NCBI RefSeq assembly: GCF_022654015.1
Contig: NZ_CP073063.1
Location: forward strand, 1,054,001 to 1,118,000
Source of the DNA: Brevundimonas diminuta
GTDB lineage: Bacteria; Pseudomonadota; Alphaproteobacteria; Caulobacterales; Caulobacteraceae
Direction of reading: 5' to 3'
Length of the DNA stretch: 64,000 bases
Of the stretch, positions 10,532 through 19,504 are shown one piece after another. Made by a program: the position numbers and the translations under genes. The notes beneath the pieces are model-generated. The model was not told where the DNA came from, made no database searches, and was given only the letters and a program-made list of their open reading frames with translations. Numbering within the stretch: the first letter of the stretch is position 1; each line of letters starts with the position of its first letter.

Positions 10532-13500
10532 ATGAAACTGAAGCGTAATTATTTGTTCGGGACGACGGTTCTGGCGAGCATTTTCGCTGTGTCGGCCCCC
10601 GCTTGGGCCCAATCGCAGCAAACCGCTGCTGACACGGCAGCTACACAGGTTGACGAAATCGTAGTCACCGGTTCGCGTATCCGCCGCGATCCTACGACCG
10701 CGCCTACACCGCTTATTCAGGTCTCTCAGGATCAACTGCTCGAAACCGGGCTTTCCACGGTGATCGATTACCTCGCCACGATCCCGGCTCTATCGAACTC
10801 GATCATTCCATCGGATACCACAGGTTCCGGCCTGAACGACGGAGGTCTGTCCGTCGCGAACCTTCGCGCTCTCGGTACAGGCCGCACGCTGACTTTGGTC
10901 GATGGTCGCCGTCATGTCGGTTCGATCGGTGGTTCGCTCGGCGTCGATGTCGATACTATTCCGCGCTTGTTGATCCAAAACGTCGAAATCATCACCGGCG
11001 GCGCATCGTCGGTTTACGGTGCCGACGCCGTGGCTGGTGTTCTGAACTTTGCTCTTCGTCACGATTACGATGGAGCTGAAATCGATGCTAACTATGCCAT
11101 GATCAACCAAGACGGTCAGGCTGCAAAACGTATCTCCGCGCTGATTGGCAAGAACTTCTTTGACGATCGTCTTAACGTCTATGCGCACGCAGAGTATGAA
11201 AAGCAGGATGAAGTTCAGAGCCTGGATATCGACTGGTTGCGTCGGTCGCCGGTTTTGCTAGGCATTGATGCAGACCCAACGAGCGCCGCGATCGGACCAG
11301 CATACGATGGTCGTCTTGATAGCATGCTGTTCACCGATGTCGTGCGTCTTGACCGTCCGCGCTTCAGCCAAATGACCTTGGCGAACGCACAACAGCCAAG
11401 CCCCACATCTAATCCGAACGTAGCCCAAGCGAACTGTACAGCTTTCAACAGCGCGAATTGCTACTCGGTAGATCCGGCCAAGACTTGGTGGTTTGACGGC
11501 ACGAGCGCCCGACTGGCGAACTTTGGCCAACGAGTCGGCAACACTGGCTCGAGCCGCCCCTACAACATTGGGGGCGACGGCGAGAGCCCCTCGCGCTTCT
11601 CTACTGACAGCCGCCTTCCGGAGTCGGAATCCTATCGTTACCAAGTGGGTTCTACCTTCAAAGTGACGAGCCATATTACCGCGTATGCGGAAGCCAAATA
11701 TATCGACGAGCGGACTTTCGACATCAGTCAGCCGATCTTCTACGACATCAACTTCAGCGACGCGGCCGTGGCCAACACCCGGCAGGTTCAGATCACAGGA
11801 ACATCGACAGCGAACATGCGCTGGTCGGACAACGCCTTCATCCCCGCCAACCTCAAGGCGGCGATCGCTGGCAACACCGTGACTAACTATGGCGCGCCCA
11901 CGTTGAACGCGCCGGGTGCGGCGGGTACGCCAACGGCCGCTCCTTGGGCTCGACTGTCCGGCTTCGGCGATGACCGCTATCAGGAGAACCAACGCAACCT
12001 GCAGCGCTATGTCCTGGCCTTCAACGGCGACCATGGCGATGTCGGCTTCGTCAAGAACTTCGGGTGGGATCTGTCATACACCTACGGCAAGATGAACAAC
12101 GAGAATTTGGAAGCGGCGGTCGATGCCGAACGCTTCTACTTCGGTGCGGACTCCGTCATCGATACGCTTGGCGTTCTGGGCAGTGCGGGCGCTACGGTTT
12201 GCCGCGTTCGACTTTTGAATGCGCAGGGCGTGGCCCTTCCCGACGCCGTTCGCGGCGGCACGGTGCAGGGTTCCGAAGCCGGGCGTGCGGCGATCAACGA
12301 ATGCCAGCCCTACAACATCTTCGGCGCGGGCAACCAAAGCGAAGCCGGTAGGCAATATGTCGAAGCCTTCGTGACTGTTAAGGAAATCAACGAACAGCAT
12401 GACGCGGTCGCATCGGTGTCGGGTCAGTTCTGGGACTTCTGGGGTGCCGGCCCGATCGGCGCAGCTCTAGGCGTGGAATATCGCAAGGAGCTCACCTCTG
12501 CGGAAGGCCGCGACCGTTTGGTTGGCAATCGCTTCCTGTTCTTAAACTCGAGCCCGGACTTCCCGGAGAAATATTACGAATCCAAGGAAGTCTTCGGCGA
12601 GTTGTCGATTCCGCTGCTTCGCGACAGCACCTTCGGCGAATACGCTGAACTGAGCGGATCCTACCGCTATTCAGACTATTCGACGGTCGGCGGCCAGGAT
12701 GTGTACGGCGTGAACTTGGTCTACCGTCCGATTCGCGACATCGCGTTCAAGACCAGCTTCAACACGTCGATCCGCGTGCCTACGTTGTCGGAAAACTTCC
12801 GTCCGTTCTCGCAAACCTTCGTCGACGTTCAGGATCCCTGCACAACGGCGCGCATAACTTCGCCGACGCTGACAGCGGAAATCCGCGCCAACCGCATCAC
12901 GAACTGCACCGCCCTGGCGCAGGCGAAGGGGCTGAGCTACGACTTCGCCGGAACGACGGCGACGACCGACGACGATTACATCCCGGTGTATACGTCGACG
13001 ACCTCGGGTGTTAACGGCGGCAACGTCGATCTGGTCCCTGAAGAAGCTGAATCCTTCACCTTCTCGACCGTGTTCCAGCCTCGGTTTGCCCCAAATCTCA
13101 GTTTGGTGCTCGACTACTACGAGATCGAAATCACGAACGTCATTGCCGCCGTCGGTGCAGCTACTGTCGCAGCCAACTGCGTCAACGGCCCGACGCTAAA
13201 TGCGCAAGCCTGTTCGACGATCTTCCGCAACACGACGCCAGTCGCGAACCCGGCCTCCGCGCAAGATCGCTCGGAAGCCTTCAAGGTCGGCGATTCGGTG
13301 ACCGGCATCGGCTTCATTCAAGGGTCCTTGAACTACGCTAAACGGACAGTTCGCGGTCTTGATTTCATCGGTCGTTACACCTTCGATACGCAGGACGTGC
13401 TGGGCCGCAACTTCGGTCGCTTTGACTACTCCATCAACGGTTCGTGGCTGATAGAGCAGAAGCAGTTCAACAACTCGCAGAACCCGAACGACTTCACGGA

Positions 13501-13867
13501 GTTTGCGAGCACTCTGCAAACAGGCGGTTCCTTCCCGCGTGTGCGCTTCACCTCGACCCTAGCCTGGGAGCCGAACGAAGATTTACGCATCTCTTGGATT
13601 GCTGATTGGCAAACATCGCAAGACATCATCCAGTACCGCGACTTCATTGCTAACGCTGACTCTCGCCCAGTCGAGTATCTGCGCACGGGCAACTTTGTCC
13701 GCAACGACTTCCTTGTTCGCTACAACGTGAGCGACGATGTCACGTTGCGAGCCGGCGTCACTAACGTCTTTGATGCGGAGCAGGCACCATATTTGGGTAC
13801 CACGCTATACTCGAATTTCGATCCATTCGGCCGTCGCTTCAACATCGGTCTGAACTTCCGCCTCTGA
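10532..13867 (+). CDS. TonB-dependent outer-membrane receptor
   Basis: A 1111-residue gated beta-barrel importer. The signal peptide covers about residues 1-26, ending in APAWA-QS. A plug domain follows (QVDEIVVTGSRIRRD near 40, then NLRALGTGRTLTLVDGRR and GGASSVYGADAVAGVLNF), and the barrel ends in FNIGLNFRL with a terminal aromatic-x-Leu pattern suited to BAM insertion. The length and the plug resemble the large Caulobacterales/Sphingomonadales receptors for plant- or peptide-derived substrates; the substrate is unknown. Base use differs from the neighbours: many codons end in A or T, and GC is visibly lower than in ftsA or ftsZ. The gene has its own terminator and a 241-base leader, so it looks like an autonomous unit inserted between ftsA and ftsZ. 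Confidence 0.95.
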   Translation: MKLKRNYLFGTTVLASIFAVSAPAWAQSQQTAADTAATQVDEIVVTGSRIRRDPTTAPTPLIQVSQDQLLETGLSTVIDYLATIPALSNSIIPSDTTGSGLNDGGLSVANLRALGTGRTLTLVDGRRHVGSIGGSLGVDVDTIPRLLIQNVEIITGGASSVYGADAVAGVLNFALRHDYDGAEIDANYAMINQDGQAAKRISALIGKNFFDDRLNVYAHAEYEKQDEVQSLDIDWLRRSPVLLGIDADPTSAAIGPAYDGRLDSMLFTDVVRLDRPRFSQMTLANAQQPSPTSNPNVAQANCTAFNSANCYSVDPAKTWWFDGTSARLANFGQRVGNTGSSRPYNIGGDGESPSRFSTDSRLPESESYRYQVGSTFKVTSHITAYAEAKYIDERTFDISQPIFYDINFSDAAVANTRQVQITGTSTANMRWSDNAFIPANLKAAIAGNTVTNYGAPTLNAPGAAGTPTAAPWARLSGFGDDRYQENQRNLQRYVLAFNGDHGDVGFVKNFGWDLSYTYGKMNNENLEAAVDAERFYFGADSVIDTLGVLGSAGATVCRVRLLNAQGVALPDAVRGGTVQGSEAGRAAINECQPYNIFGAGNQSEAGRQYVEAFVTVKEINEQHDAVASVSGQFWDFWGAGPIGAALGVEYRKELTSAEGRDRLVGNRFLFLNSSPDFPEKYYESKEVFGELSIPLLRDSTFGEYAELSGSYRYSDYSTVGGQDVYGVNLVYRPIRDIAFKTSFNTSIRVPTLSENFRPFSQTFVDVQDPCTTARITSPTLTAEIRANRITNCTALAQAKGLSYDFAGTTATTDDDYIPVYTSTTSGVNGGNVDLVPEEAESFTFSTVFQPRFAPNLSLVLDYYEIEITNVIAAVGAATVAANCVNGPTLNAQACSTIFRNTTPVANPASAQDRSEAFKVGDSVTGIGFIQGSLNYAKRTVRGLDFIGRYTFDTQDVLGRNFGRFDYSINGSWLIEQKQFNNSQNPNDFTEFASTLQTGGSFPRVRFTSTLAWEPNEDLRISWIADWQTSQDIIQYRDFIANADSRPVEYLRTGNFVRNDFLVRYNVSDDVTLRAGVTNVFDAEQAPYLGTTLYSNFDPFGRRFNIGLNFRL

Positions 13868-13891
13868 TTGCGGCGTGAGTTTTTCAACTGG

Positions 13892-13919
13892 AGGGCGGCT
13901 CGAAAGAGCCGCCCTTTTT
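13892..13919 (+). terminator. Rho-independent terminator of the TonB receptor gene
   Basis: A perfect 9-bp stem GGGCGGCTC (13893-13901) with GAGCCGCCC (13906-13914), a stable GAAA tetraloop and five T. It separates the receptor transcript from ftsZ. Confidence 0.92.
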
Positions 13920-13991
13920 CTGTGGTCGACAGGAAAAGTCCAGCAACGCTTTCGGTTTGGGGTGTTCTTCGGTCCGACTCACATTATCGCC

Positions 13992-14007
13992 GTAACCTTC
14001 TCTTAAC
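13992..14007 (+). promoter_or_regulatory. CtrA-like box upstream of ftsZ (first)
   Basis: GTAA-N7-TTAAC, one mismatch from the CtrA consensus TTAA-N7-TTAAC, 98 bases before the ftsZ start. In C. crescentus CtrA represses ftsZ from a site in its promoter; the assignment here rests on sequence match and position. Confidence 0.6.
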
Positions 14008-14024
14008 CTTCATGGGCGCAATCC

Positions 14025-14040
14025 TTAACGCGCTCATAAC
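14025..14040 (+). promoter_or_regulatory. CtrA-like box upstream of ftsZ (second)
   Basis: TTAA-N7-ATAAC, also one mismatch from consensus, 18 bases downstream of the first box and 65 bases before ftsZ. Together the two boxes suggest tandem CtrA occupancy. No clear -35/-10 pair can be read in this stretch. Confidence 0.5.
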
Positions 14041-14104
14041 CAAAGCGATTCGGCGGGGCGGTCGGTTGGTTTGAAGGGGCGGGTCAGCAGGTCGGAAACA
14101 GAAA

Positions 14105-15691
14105 ATGTCGCTCTCATTGGTCAAGCCGCAACACACTGAACTGAAGCCCCGCATCGTCGTGTTCGGCGTCGGCGGCGCTGGCGGCAACGCCGTGAACAAT
14201 ATGATCGACGCCGGCCTCGAAGGGGTCGAGTTCGTCGTGGCCAACACCGACGCGCAGCACCTCAGCTTCGCCAAGACAGATCGCCGCATCCAACTGGGCG
14301 AGACCATCACCCAAGGCTTGGGCGCTGGCGCCCACCCCGAAGTCGGCATGAACGCCGCCGAGGAATCCGCCGACGAGATCCATCAGCACCTGGAAGGTGC
14401 GCACATGGTCTTCATCACCTGCGGCATGGGCGGCGGCACCGGCACCGGCGCGGCGCCGGTCATCGCCAAATGCGCGCGTGATCGCGGCATCCTGACCGTC
14501 GGCGTGGTGACCAAGCCCTTCACCTTCGAAGGGCGTCACCGCATGCGTCTGGCCGACGCGGGCGTCGCCGAGCTGCAACGCTATGTCGATACCCTGATCG
14601 TCATCCCGAACCAGAACCTGTTCCGCGTCGCCAACGAACGCACGACCTTCGCCGACGCCTTCGGCATGGCCGATCAGGTCCTGCACTCCGGCGTCCGCTC
14701 GATCACCGATCTGATGATCCTGCCCGGCCTGATCAACCTGGACTTCGCCGACGTGCGCGCCGTCATGTCCGAGATGGGCAAGGCGATGATGGGCACGGGC
14801 GAGGCCACGGGCGACGACCGCGCTCTGTTGGCCGCCCAGAACGCCATCGCCAACCCGCTGCTGGACGAGACCAGCCTGAAGGGCGCCAAGGCCGTGCTGG
14901 TGAACATCACCGGCGGTCTGGACATGACCCTGCTGGAAGTCGATGAGGCCGCCAACGCCATCAGCGCGGAAGTGGACGGCGACGCCAACATCATCTTCGG
15001 CGCGGCCTTCGACCCGGCTCTGGACGGCAAGATCCGCGTCTCGGTTGTCGCGACCGGCATGGACGAGGGCGAGGTGCGTCGCATCGAACCCATCGCCCCG
15101 CCGGCCGCCAGCGCGCCGCTGGCCAGCCATGATGCGCGTCGCTCGGCCGGCGGCCTGTATGGCACGCAAGCCTCGCGCGCCCCGGAACCGACCCGCGACA
15201 CCTATCGCGAGCCGGTTCGTGCAGAAGCTCCCCGGGCGCCCGAGCCCCGCATCGAGCCGGCGCCGGTCGTGCCGACCTTTCAGGCCCCTGCAGCTCGCGA
15301 ACCGGAACCGCGCCCCGAGCCGGTGATCCGCGTGGCCGAGCCGCAGCCGCGCACTCTGGACCCCATCGTCGATCCGTGGGTCGAGGAATATGAAACCCGC
15401 GCACCGGCTCCGCGCGTCGCGCCGCAAGGTGATCTCTACGAGCGCGCCGCGCCTGCGGCCCAGCAACCCCAAGCCGACGATGGTTACGACGACCGTGACC
15501 ACCGCCGCAGCGGCTGGAGCCTGTTCGGACGCGGCAAACGCACCCAGCCTCAGCACGAGACGTCCTATGCGCCGCAATCGTCGCATCCGGCGCGCTCGTC
15601 GGCTCAACCGGTCCAACATCCAGAACCGGAGGCGGGACAGGCCGATGACGACCTGGAAATCCCATCCTTTCTCCGCCGTCTGGCCAACTAA
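14105..15691 (+). CDS. ftsZ: Cell division protein FtsZ
   Basis: Tubulin-like GTPase that forms the Z-ring. The 528-residue protein has the N-terminal [17 protein letters not shown], the tubulin signature GGGTGTG (about 109-115), the T7-loop segment [15 protein letters not shown] (about 214) and the C-terminal peptide [13 protein letters not shown] that binds FtsA and other partners. Between about residues 320 and 510 lies a long disordered linker rich in Pro, Glu, Arg and Ala with repeated EP/RPEP units, as in Caulobacter FtsZ (about 508 residues). Start ATG 14105 matches the family. It has its own leader and terminator, so expression is separate from ftsQA here. Confidence 0.98.
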   Translation: MSLSLVKPQHTELKPRIVVFGVGGAGGNAVNNMIDAGLEGVEFVVANTDAQHLSFAKTDRRIQLGETITQGLGAGAHPEVGMNAAEESADEIHQHLEGAHMVFITCGMGGGTGTGAAPVIAKCARDRGILTVGVVTKPFTFEGRHRMRLADAGVAELQRYVDTLIVIPNQNLFRVANERTTFADAFGMADQVLHSGVRSITDLMILPGLINLDFADVRAVMSEMGKAMMGTGEATGDDRALLAAQNAIANPLLDETSLKGAKAVLVNITGGLDMTLLEVDEAANAISAEVDGDANIIFGAAFDPALDGKIRVSVVATGMDEGEVRRIEPIAPPAASAPLASHDARRSAGGLYGTQASRAPEPTRDTYREPVRAEAPRAPEPRIEPAPVVPTFQAPAAREPEPRPEPVIRVAEPQPRTLDPIVDPWVEEYETRAPAPRVAPQGDLYERAAPAAQQPQADDGYDDRDHRRSGWSLFGRGKRTQPQHETSYAPQSSHPARSSAQPVQHPEPEAGQADDDLEIPSFLRRLAN

Positions 15692-15708
15692 ACATCGCAA
15701 ATGACAAC

Positions 15709-15746
15709 GAAGCGCCCCGGAGCCCGCCTCCGGGGCGCTTCTCGTT
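15709..15746 (+). terminator. Rho-independent terminator after ftsZ
   Basis: A perfect 14-bp stem from 15709-15722 pairing with 15728-15741, loop CCCGC, followed by TCTCGTTT. The T tail is interrupted, but the stem is very strong. It ends the ftsZ transcript 18 bases after the stop. Confidence 0.82.
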
Positions 15747-15865
15747 TCCGGATGTGTCTCACACCGAAACAATCCGAAACCGGACTTTGATTTCGCGCTT
15801 GCGGCATGACCGCTACATAAAACCCAGGGCGCAATCCGCACGGCGTGCGGCGCGCAAAGGAAAGA

Positions 15866-16777
15866 GTGAGTTCAGGTTTGTCGGTCAGAAGCGACCATCA
15901 CGAACGCACCATCGTCGCCCCGGCCATCATCGCCGGGGTCGGGGTGCACACCGGCCGCCGGGTGCGGCTGGCGGTTCGGCCTGCGCCATCGGGCACGGGC
16001 ATCGTCTTCGTGCGCACCGACATCACCGACCGGGACAGCCGCATTCCGGTGTCGGGCGAGGCCGTCGTTGACGCCCGCCTGAACACCATGATCGAGAACG
16101 GCGCGGGCGTTCGCCTGTCGACGATCGAGCATCTGATGGCCGCCTTCGCCGCCCTGGGCGTGTCGAACGCCGTGGTCGAGGTGGACGGACCGGAGCTGCC
16201 GATCCTGGACGGCTCGGCGCTGGAGTTCGTGAAGCTGCTGGACCGCGCCGGTTTCCGACCGCAGCCGACGCCGCAGCGATATATCGAGATCCTGGAAACG
16301 GTCCATGTCGTCGAGGGCGACAAGCATGCGGCCCTGTTGCCGTGCGACCGCTACGAGATGCGGTTCGAGATCGACTTCCCGTCGGCCGTGATTGGCAATC
16401 AGGTGATCGACTTCGTCGTGGACGAACCGACCTTCCGCAAGGAGATCATGGCCTGCCGCACCTTCGGGTTCGCCCATGAGGTCGAGGCGCTGCGCAAGGC
16501 AGGCCTGGCGCGCGGCGGTTCGCTGGAGAACGCCGTGGTCATCGACGGCGGCGAGATTCTGAATCCCGGCGGCCTGCGCATGGAACGCGAGTTCGTACGT
16601 CACAAGGCGCTGGACGCCATCGGCGACCTGTATGTGCTGGGCGCGCCGCTGCTGGGTCGTTACGAGGGCTATAAGGCCGGCCACGCCCTGAACAACAAGC
16701 TGGTCCGTGCCCTGCTGGCCGCCCCGCACGCGTGGCGTGAAGTGACCCGCGTGCCGGAGCTGGCGCGCGCGGGCTGA
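15866..16777 (+). CDS. lpxC: UDP-3-O-acyl-N-acetylglucosamine deacetylase
   Basis: Zinc deacetylase for the committed step of lipid A synthesis. The product is 303 residues, against 305 in E. coli. Signature IIAGVGVHTGRRV lies near the N-terminus; zinc ligands are the His in STIEHLMAAF and the His and Asp in RHKALDAIGD; the C-terminal half has the second alpha/beta repeat. I chose GTG at 15866 because AAAGGAAAG ends 1 base before it with AAGGA at proper spacing; a GTG at 15845 would add 7 residues. lpxC next to ftsZ is the common end of the division cluster. Confidence 0.93.
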   Translation: MSSGLSVRSDHHERTIVAPAIIAGVGVHTGRRVRLAVRPAPSGTGIVFVRTDITDRDSRIPVSGEAVVDARLNTMIENGAGVRLSTIEHLMAAFAALGVSNAVVEVDGPELPILDGSALEFVKLLDRAGFRPQPTPQRYIEILETVHVVEGDKHAALLPCDRYEMRFEIDFPSAVIGNQVIDFVVDEPTFRKEIMACRTFGFAHEVEALRKAGLARGGSLENAVVIDGGEILNPGGLRMEREFVRHKALDAIGDLYVLGAPLLGRYEGYKAGHALNNKLVRALLAAPHAWREVTRVPELARAG

Positions 16778-16819
16778 CATTCGGTTGACCTCACTGCGCA
16801 TTTTGGCGTGAGTTGAGGA

Positions 16820-17638
16820 ATGCGCAATCTTGATCCGACGATGTCGCCAGAGGCTGTGACGCAGGTCGATGCACTGCTGCGGCAAGTTCGGATTGACCAT
16901 CAGGTCCATATTCCGCTGGCGATCGAGAGCGGCAGCCGTGCGTGGGGATTTCCCTCACCGGACAGCGATTACGATTGTCGCTTCATCTATGTCCGCCCCG
17001 CCGCGCAGTCGTTGTCGATCTGGCCGAAACGTGACGTGATCGAGATGCCGCTGGTGGGCGACATGGATGTCAATGGCTGGGACCTTTCGAAGGCCCTCCG
17101 ACTGCTGCTTAAAGGCAATGCGGTCGTTGTCGAATGGTTGAATTCCCCGATTGTCTACAGCGGAGACATCATATTCCGTGATGAAATGCTGTCATTCGCC
17201 AATACCTGGCTCGATCGCGGCCGCATAGTCACCCATTACCTTCACCTCGGAAGACGACAGCTTGATGTGCATCTGGAGAACGACGGCACCATTCCATTGA
17301 AGAAGCTGTTCTATGCGTTGCGTCCGGCGATGGCGTTACGTTGGCTGCGTCTCCATGCTGGTTCAGCCGTTGCCCCCATGAGCCTTTCTGTCTTGGTGGA
17401 TGAGGCGGAGACACCACGTGCGTTGCGCGCCCAGTTGACGGAGCTGGTGGAGTTGAAAGCCAGCACTAGAGAGATGGGGCGAGGACAGGCGCCGTCCGTC
17501 CTTATTGAGTTCATTCAGCAAGAATTAGAACACGGCGTTCAGTTTGCGGGGAACACCCCTCCAATCGCAGACGAAGCTATGGTGGCGGCAGACGCCCTTT
17601 ATGAGAGGACAACCCGTCGGCTCGACCTGTCCCTTTAA
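16820..17638 (+). CDS. Predicted nucleotidyltransferase, RlaP/YcgL-like
   Basis: A 272-residue protein of the polymerase-beta nucleotidyltransferase superfamily. The active-site motif is seen as GSRAWGFPSPDSDYDCRFIY (about 34-53), with the two metal-binding Asp in SDYD, and EMPLVGDMDVNGWDL carries the likely third acidic residue. This arrangement matches the family often named RNA-repair-pathway DNA polymerase beta (RlaP, B. subtilis YcgL), which is frequently found near RNA ligases; no ligase is seen here. The ATG has TTGAGGA upstream. GC is lower than in lpxC and the codon choice differs, so recent acquisition is plausible. Its stop overlaps the stop of the convergent pgeF by 3 bases. Confidence 0.75.
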   Translation: MRNLDPTMSPEAVTQVDALLRQVRIDHQVHIPLAIESGSRAWGFPSPDSDYDCRFIYVRPAAQSLSIWPKRDVIEMPLVGDMDVNGWDLSKALRLLLKGNAVVVEWLNSPIVYSGDIIFRDEMLSFANTWLDRGRIVTHYLHLGRRQLDVHLENDGTIPLKKLFYALRPAMALRWLRLHAGSAVAPMSLSVLVDEAETPRALRAQLTELVELKASTREMGRGQAPSVLIEFIQQELEHGVQFAGNTPPIADEAMVAADALYERTTRRLDLSL

Positions 17639-18405
17639 ACTCCAATCACGCTGATCAATCGACCGAAGTCCGGCTCGCCGTGCTGGAAGGCGCGGCGGTT
17701 CGAATAGAAACGCTCTGCATCCGCGCATGTGTCGTGACCGGTCCAGACGGCCTGGCCGACGCCCGCCTGCTGCAGCCGCCACAGGACGAAGCCGGGTAGG
17801 TCGAACTCGCGTTTGTCGTCGGTTTCGCCCGGGTGGAAGAAGCGGTCGCTGCCAGGATCGTGGTGGGTGAAACGATCTTCGAAATCGACGCCGACCTCAT
17901 AGCTGGCGGGTGCGATGCAGGGGCCGACGACAGCAACCATCCGCCGGGGCTCGGCGCCCAGAGCCTGCATGGCGGAAACGGCGGAGTGGATGACGCCGCC
18001 CAGCGCGCCCTTCCAGCCGGCGTGGACGGCGGCGACGATGCGGGTCTCGGGATCGGCCATCAGGATCGGCGCACAGTCGGCGGTGAGGACTGAACACAGC
18101 AGACCGGGCTCGGCCGAGACGACGGCGTCGCCCTCCGGCCTGTCGCCATGCCATGGACCTTCGGCGACACGCGCCACGGCGGAATGGATCTGATAGCAGC
18201 CGTTGAGGCGGTCGGGGTCGGCGTTGAAATGGCCCGCGACCCGCCGGCGGTTTTCAGCGACGGCGGACGGGTCGTCCTTGGAGCCGACGCCGGCGTTCAA
18301 CCCCTCGTAGAGGCCGGTCGAGACGCCGCCCGCGCGAGTGAAGAAGCCGTGGGCGATGCCGGCGGCGGTCAGAAGCGGGTGGGTGATGGGGGCCAGGTCG
18401 CTCAT
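17635..18405 (-). CDS. pgeF: Peptidoglycan editing factor / YfiH-LACC1 family multicopper-like protein
   Basis: A 256-residue member of the DUF152 (YfiH) family. Members act on purine nucleosides, and E. coli YfiH was reported to remove wrongly incorporated Ser from muropeptides. The family signature is complete: HGFFTRAGGVSTGLY, GCYQIHSA, LTADCAPIL, AAVHAGWKGALGGV and VVGPCIAPASYEVG, supplying the His-Cys-His metal site (His in QIHS, Cys in TADC, His in VHAGWKG). Start ATG 18405 is well placed. It precedes no partner in a strict operon; midA ends 14 bases upstream on the same strand, so midA-pgeF co-transcription from lgt is likely. Confidence 0.9.
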   Translation of the reverse strand: MSDLAPITHPLLTAAGIAHGFFTRAGGVSTGLYEGLNAGVGSKDDPSAVAENRRRVAGHFNADPDRLNGCYQIHSAVARVAEGPWHGDRPEGDAVVSAEPGLLCSVLTADCAPILMADPETRIVAAVHAGWKGALGGVIHSAVSAMQALGAEPRRMVAVVGPCIAPASYEVGVDFEDRFTHHDPGSDRFFHPGETDDKREFDLPGFVLWRLQQAGVGQAVWTGHDTCADAERFYSNRRAFQHGEPDFGRLISVIGV

Positions 18406-18418
18406 GCCCCCACCTATA

Positions 18419-19504
18419 TCAGGCGTCCCAGCCGGGCACGACCAGGGATCGGGGGGCGAAGATGGCGGCGGCCTTGAACAGAGTTCCCATCTGGTCGTCG
18501 CCGGTCAGCCGGTCCAGCTGGCGGTCGATGACGCCCGAGGCGGCAGGCCGGCCGGCTTTCAGCGCCTCGGCGCGCGCCTCGATGCCCAGCCGGCGCAGGA
18601 ACTCGCCCTGGGGCAGGCTGCCGGTGACGTCGGCGCCGGTTCGCACCGCGGCTTCCAGCACCAGGGGGAAATCGGCCCATTGGGTCAGATCGGCTTCGCC
18701 GGGCGTGGCGAGGGGATCGACCTTCTGGTGACGACGCAGGGCCTGGAGCGTGTCGCCGGCTTCGGGTCGGGCGCGGCCATAGTCGATCAGCAGGGCGGCG
18801 CCCGAGGCGGCCTTCATCAACAGGCCGAGGTCGCGGCCGAAGATCGCCTGCTGGTCCGAAATTTCCAGAATGCCGCCCGGCGCGATCTCGAAGTCCGGCT
18901 TTTGAAAGCCGCCGGAAATGGCGGTCAGGCCAAACATCAGGTCGCCACCGTCTGTGACGCCGATGCGGCGCTCGGCCCAGCCGCCGTCGGTACGGACGAA
19001 CTGACGGGCGGGCATGCAGTCCAGCACTTCGTTGGCGATCAGGATGACCGGCGCGTCGGTCTCGATCGCCGTCAGGCTGCGGACCCAGCGCGGCGACAGG
19101 TCGGCGTCGGCCAGGGCCTTGGCCTGCAGATCGCGCAAGGGGGCGCTGGGTTCGATCAGGATCAGATCGCAGGCTTCGAGAAAACCTGGGACCAGACGGG
19201 CGGCGCGCAAGGCGTCGCTCATCAATGTGCCGTCGCCGGGGCCGACCTCGACCAGCCGGAACCGCTCGGGCGCGCCAAGCCGGTTCCAGGTCTCGACCGC
19301 CCACAGGCCGATCAGTTCGCCGAACATCTGGCTGACCAGGGGGGCGGTGATGAAGTCGCCGCGCGCGCCCAGATCCGGACGCGACGCATAGTAGCCGCCC
19401 TTGGGATCGTGCAGGCAGCAGGTCACATAGTCGGCGACCGTCATCGGGCCCGTCAGGGCGATTTCCCGCGCCAGACGAGCCTTCAGGGTTTCGGCCTGGC
19501 TCAT
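18419..19504 (-). CDS. SAM-dependent methyltransferase, MidA/NDUFAF7 family
   Basis: A 361-residue class I methyltransferase. The family motif VADYVTCCLHDPKGGYYASR sits at about 23-42 and the SAM-binding loop LVEVGPGDGTLMSDAL at about 84-99; further on, ANEVLDCMPARQF is the family motif after the core. The mitochondrial homologue methylates an Arg of complex I subunit NDUFS2 during assembly; the bacterial role is inferred from this. Its ATG overlaps the stop of lgt by 4 bases, giving an lgt-midA-pgeF unit. Confidence 0.9.
   Translation of the reverse strand: MSQAETLKARLAREIALTGPMTVADYVTCCLHDPKGGYYASRPDLGARGDFITAPLVSQMFGELIGLWAVETWNRLGAPERFRLVEVGPGDGTLMSDALRAARLVPGFLEACDLILIEPSAPLRDLQAKALADADLSPRWVRSLTAIETDAPVILIANEVLDCMPARQFVRTDGGWAERRIGVTDGGDLMFGLTAISGGFQKPDFEIAPGGILEISDQQAIFGRDLGLLMKAASGAALLIDYGRARPEAGDTLQALRRHQKVDPLATPGEADLTQWADFPLVLEAAVRTGADVTGSLPQGEFLRRLGIEARAEALKAGRPAASGVIDRQLDRLTGDDQMGTLFKAAAIFAPRSLVVPGWDA

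Noticed and set aside
14114-15841. 575-codon open frame on the - strand opposite ftsZ
   Set aside because: ftsZ is certain. The antisense product is Gly/Ala/Arg/Asp/Val-rich with no motif.
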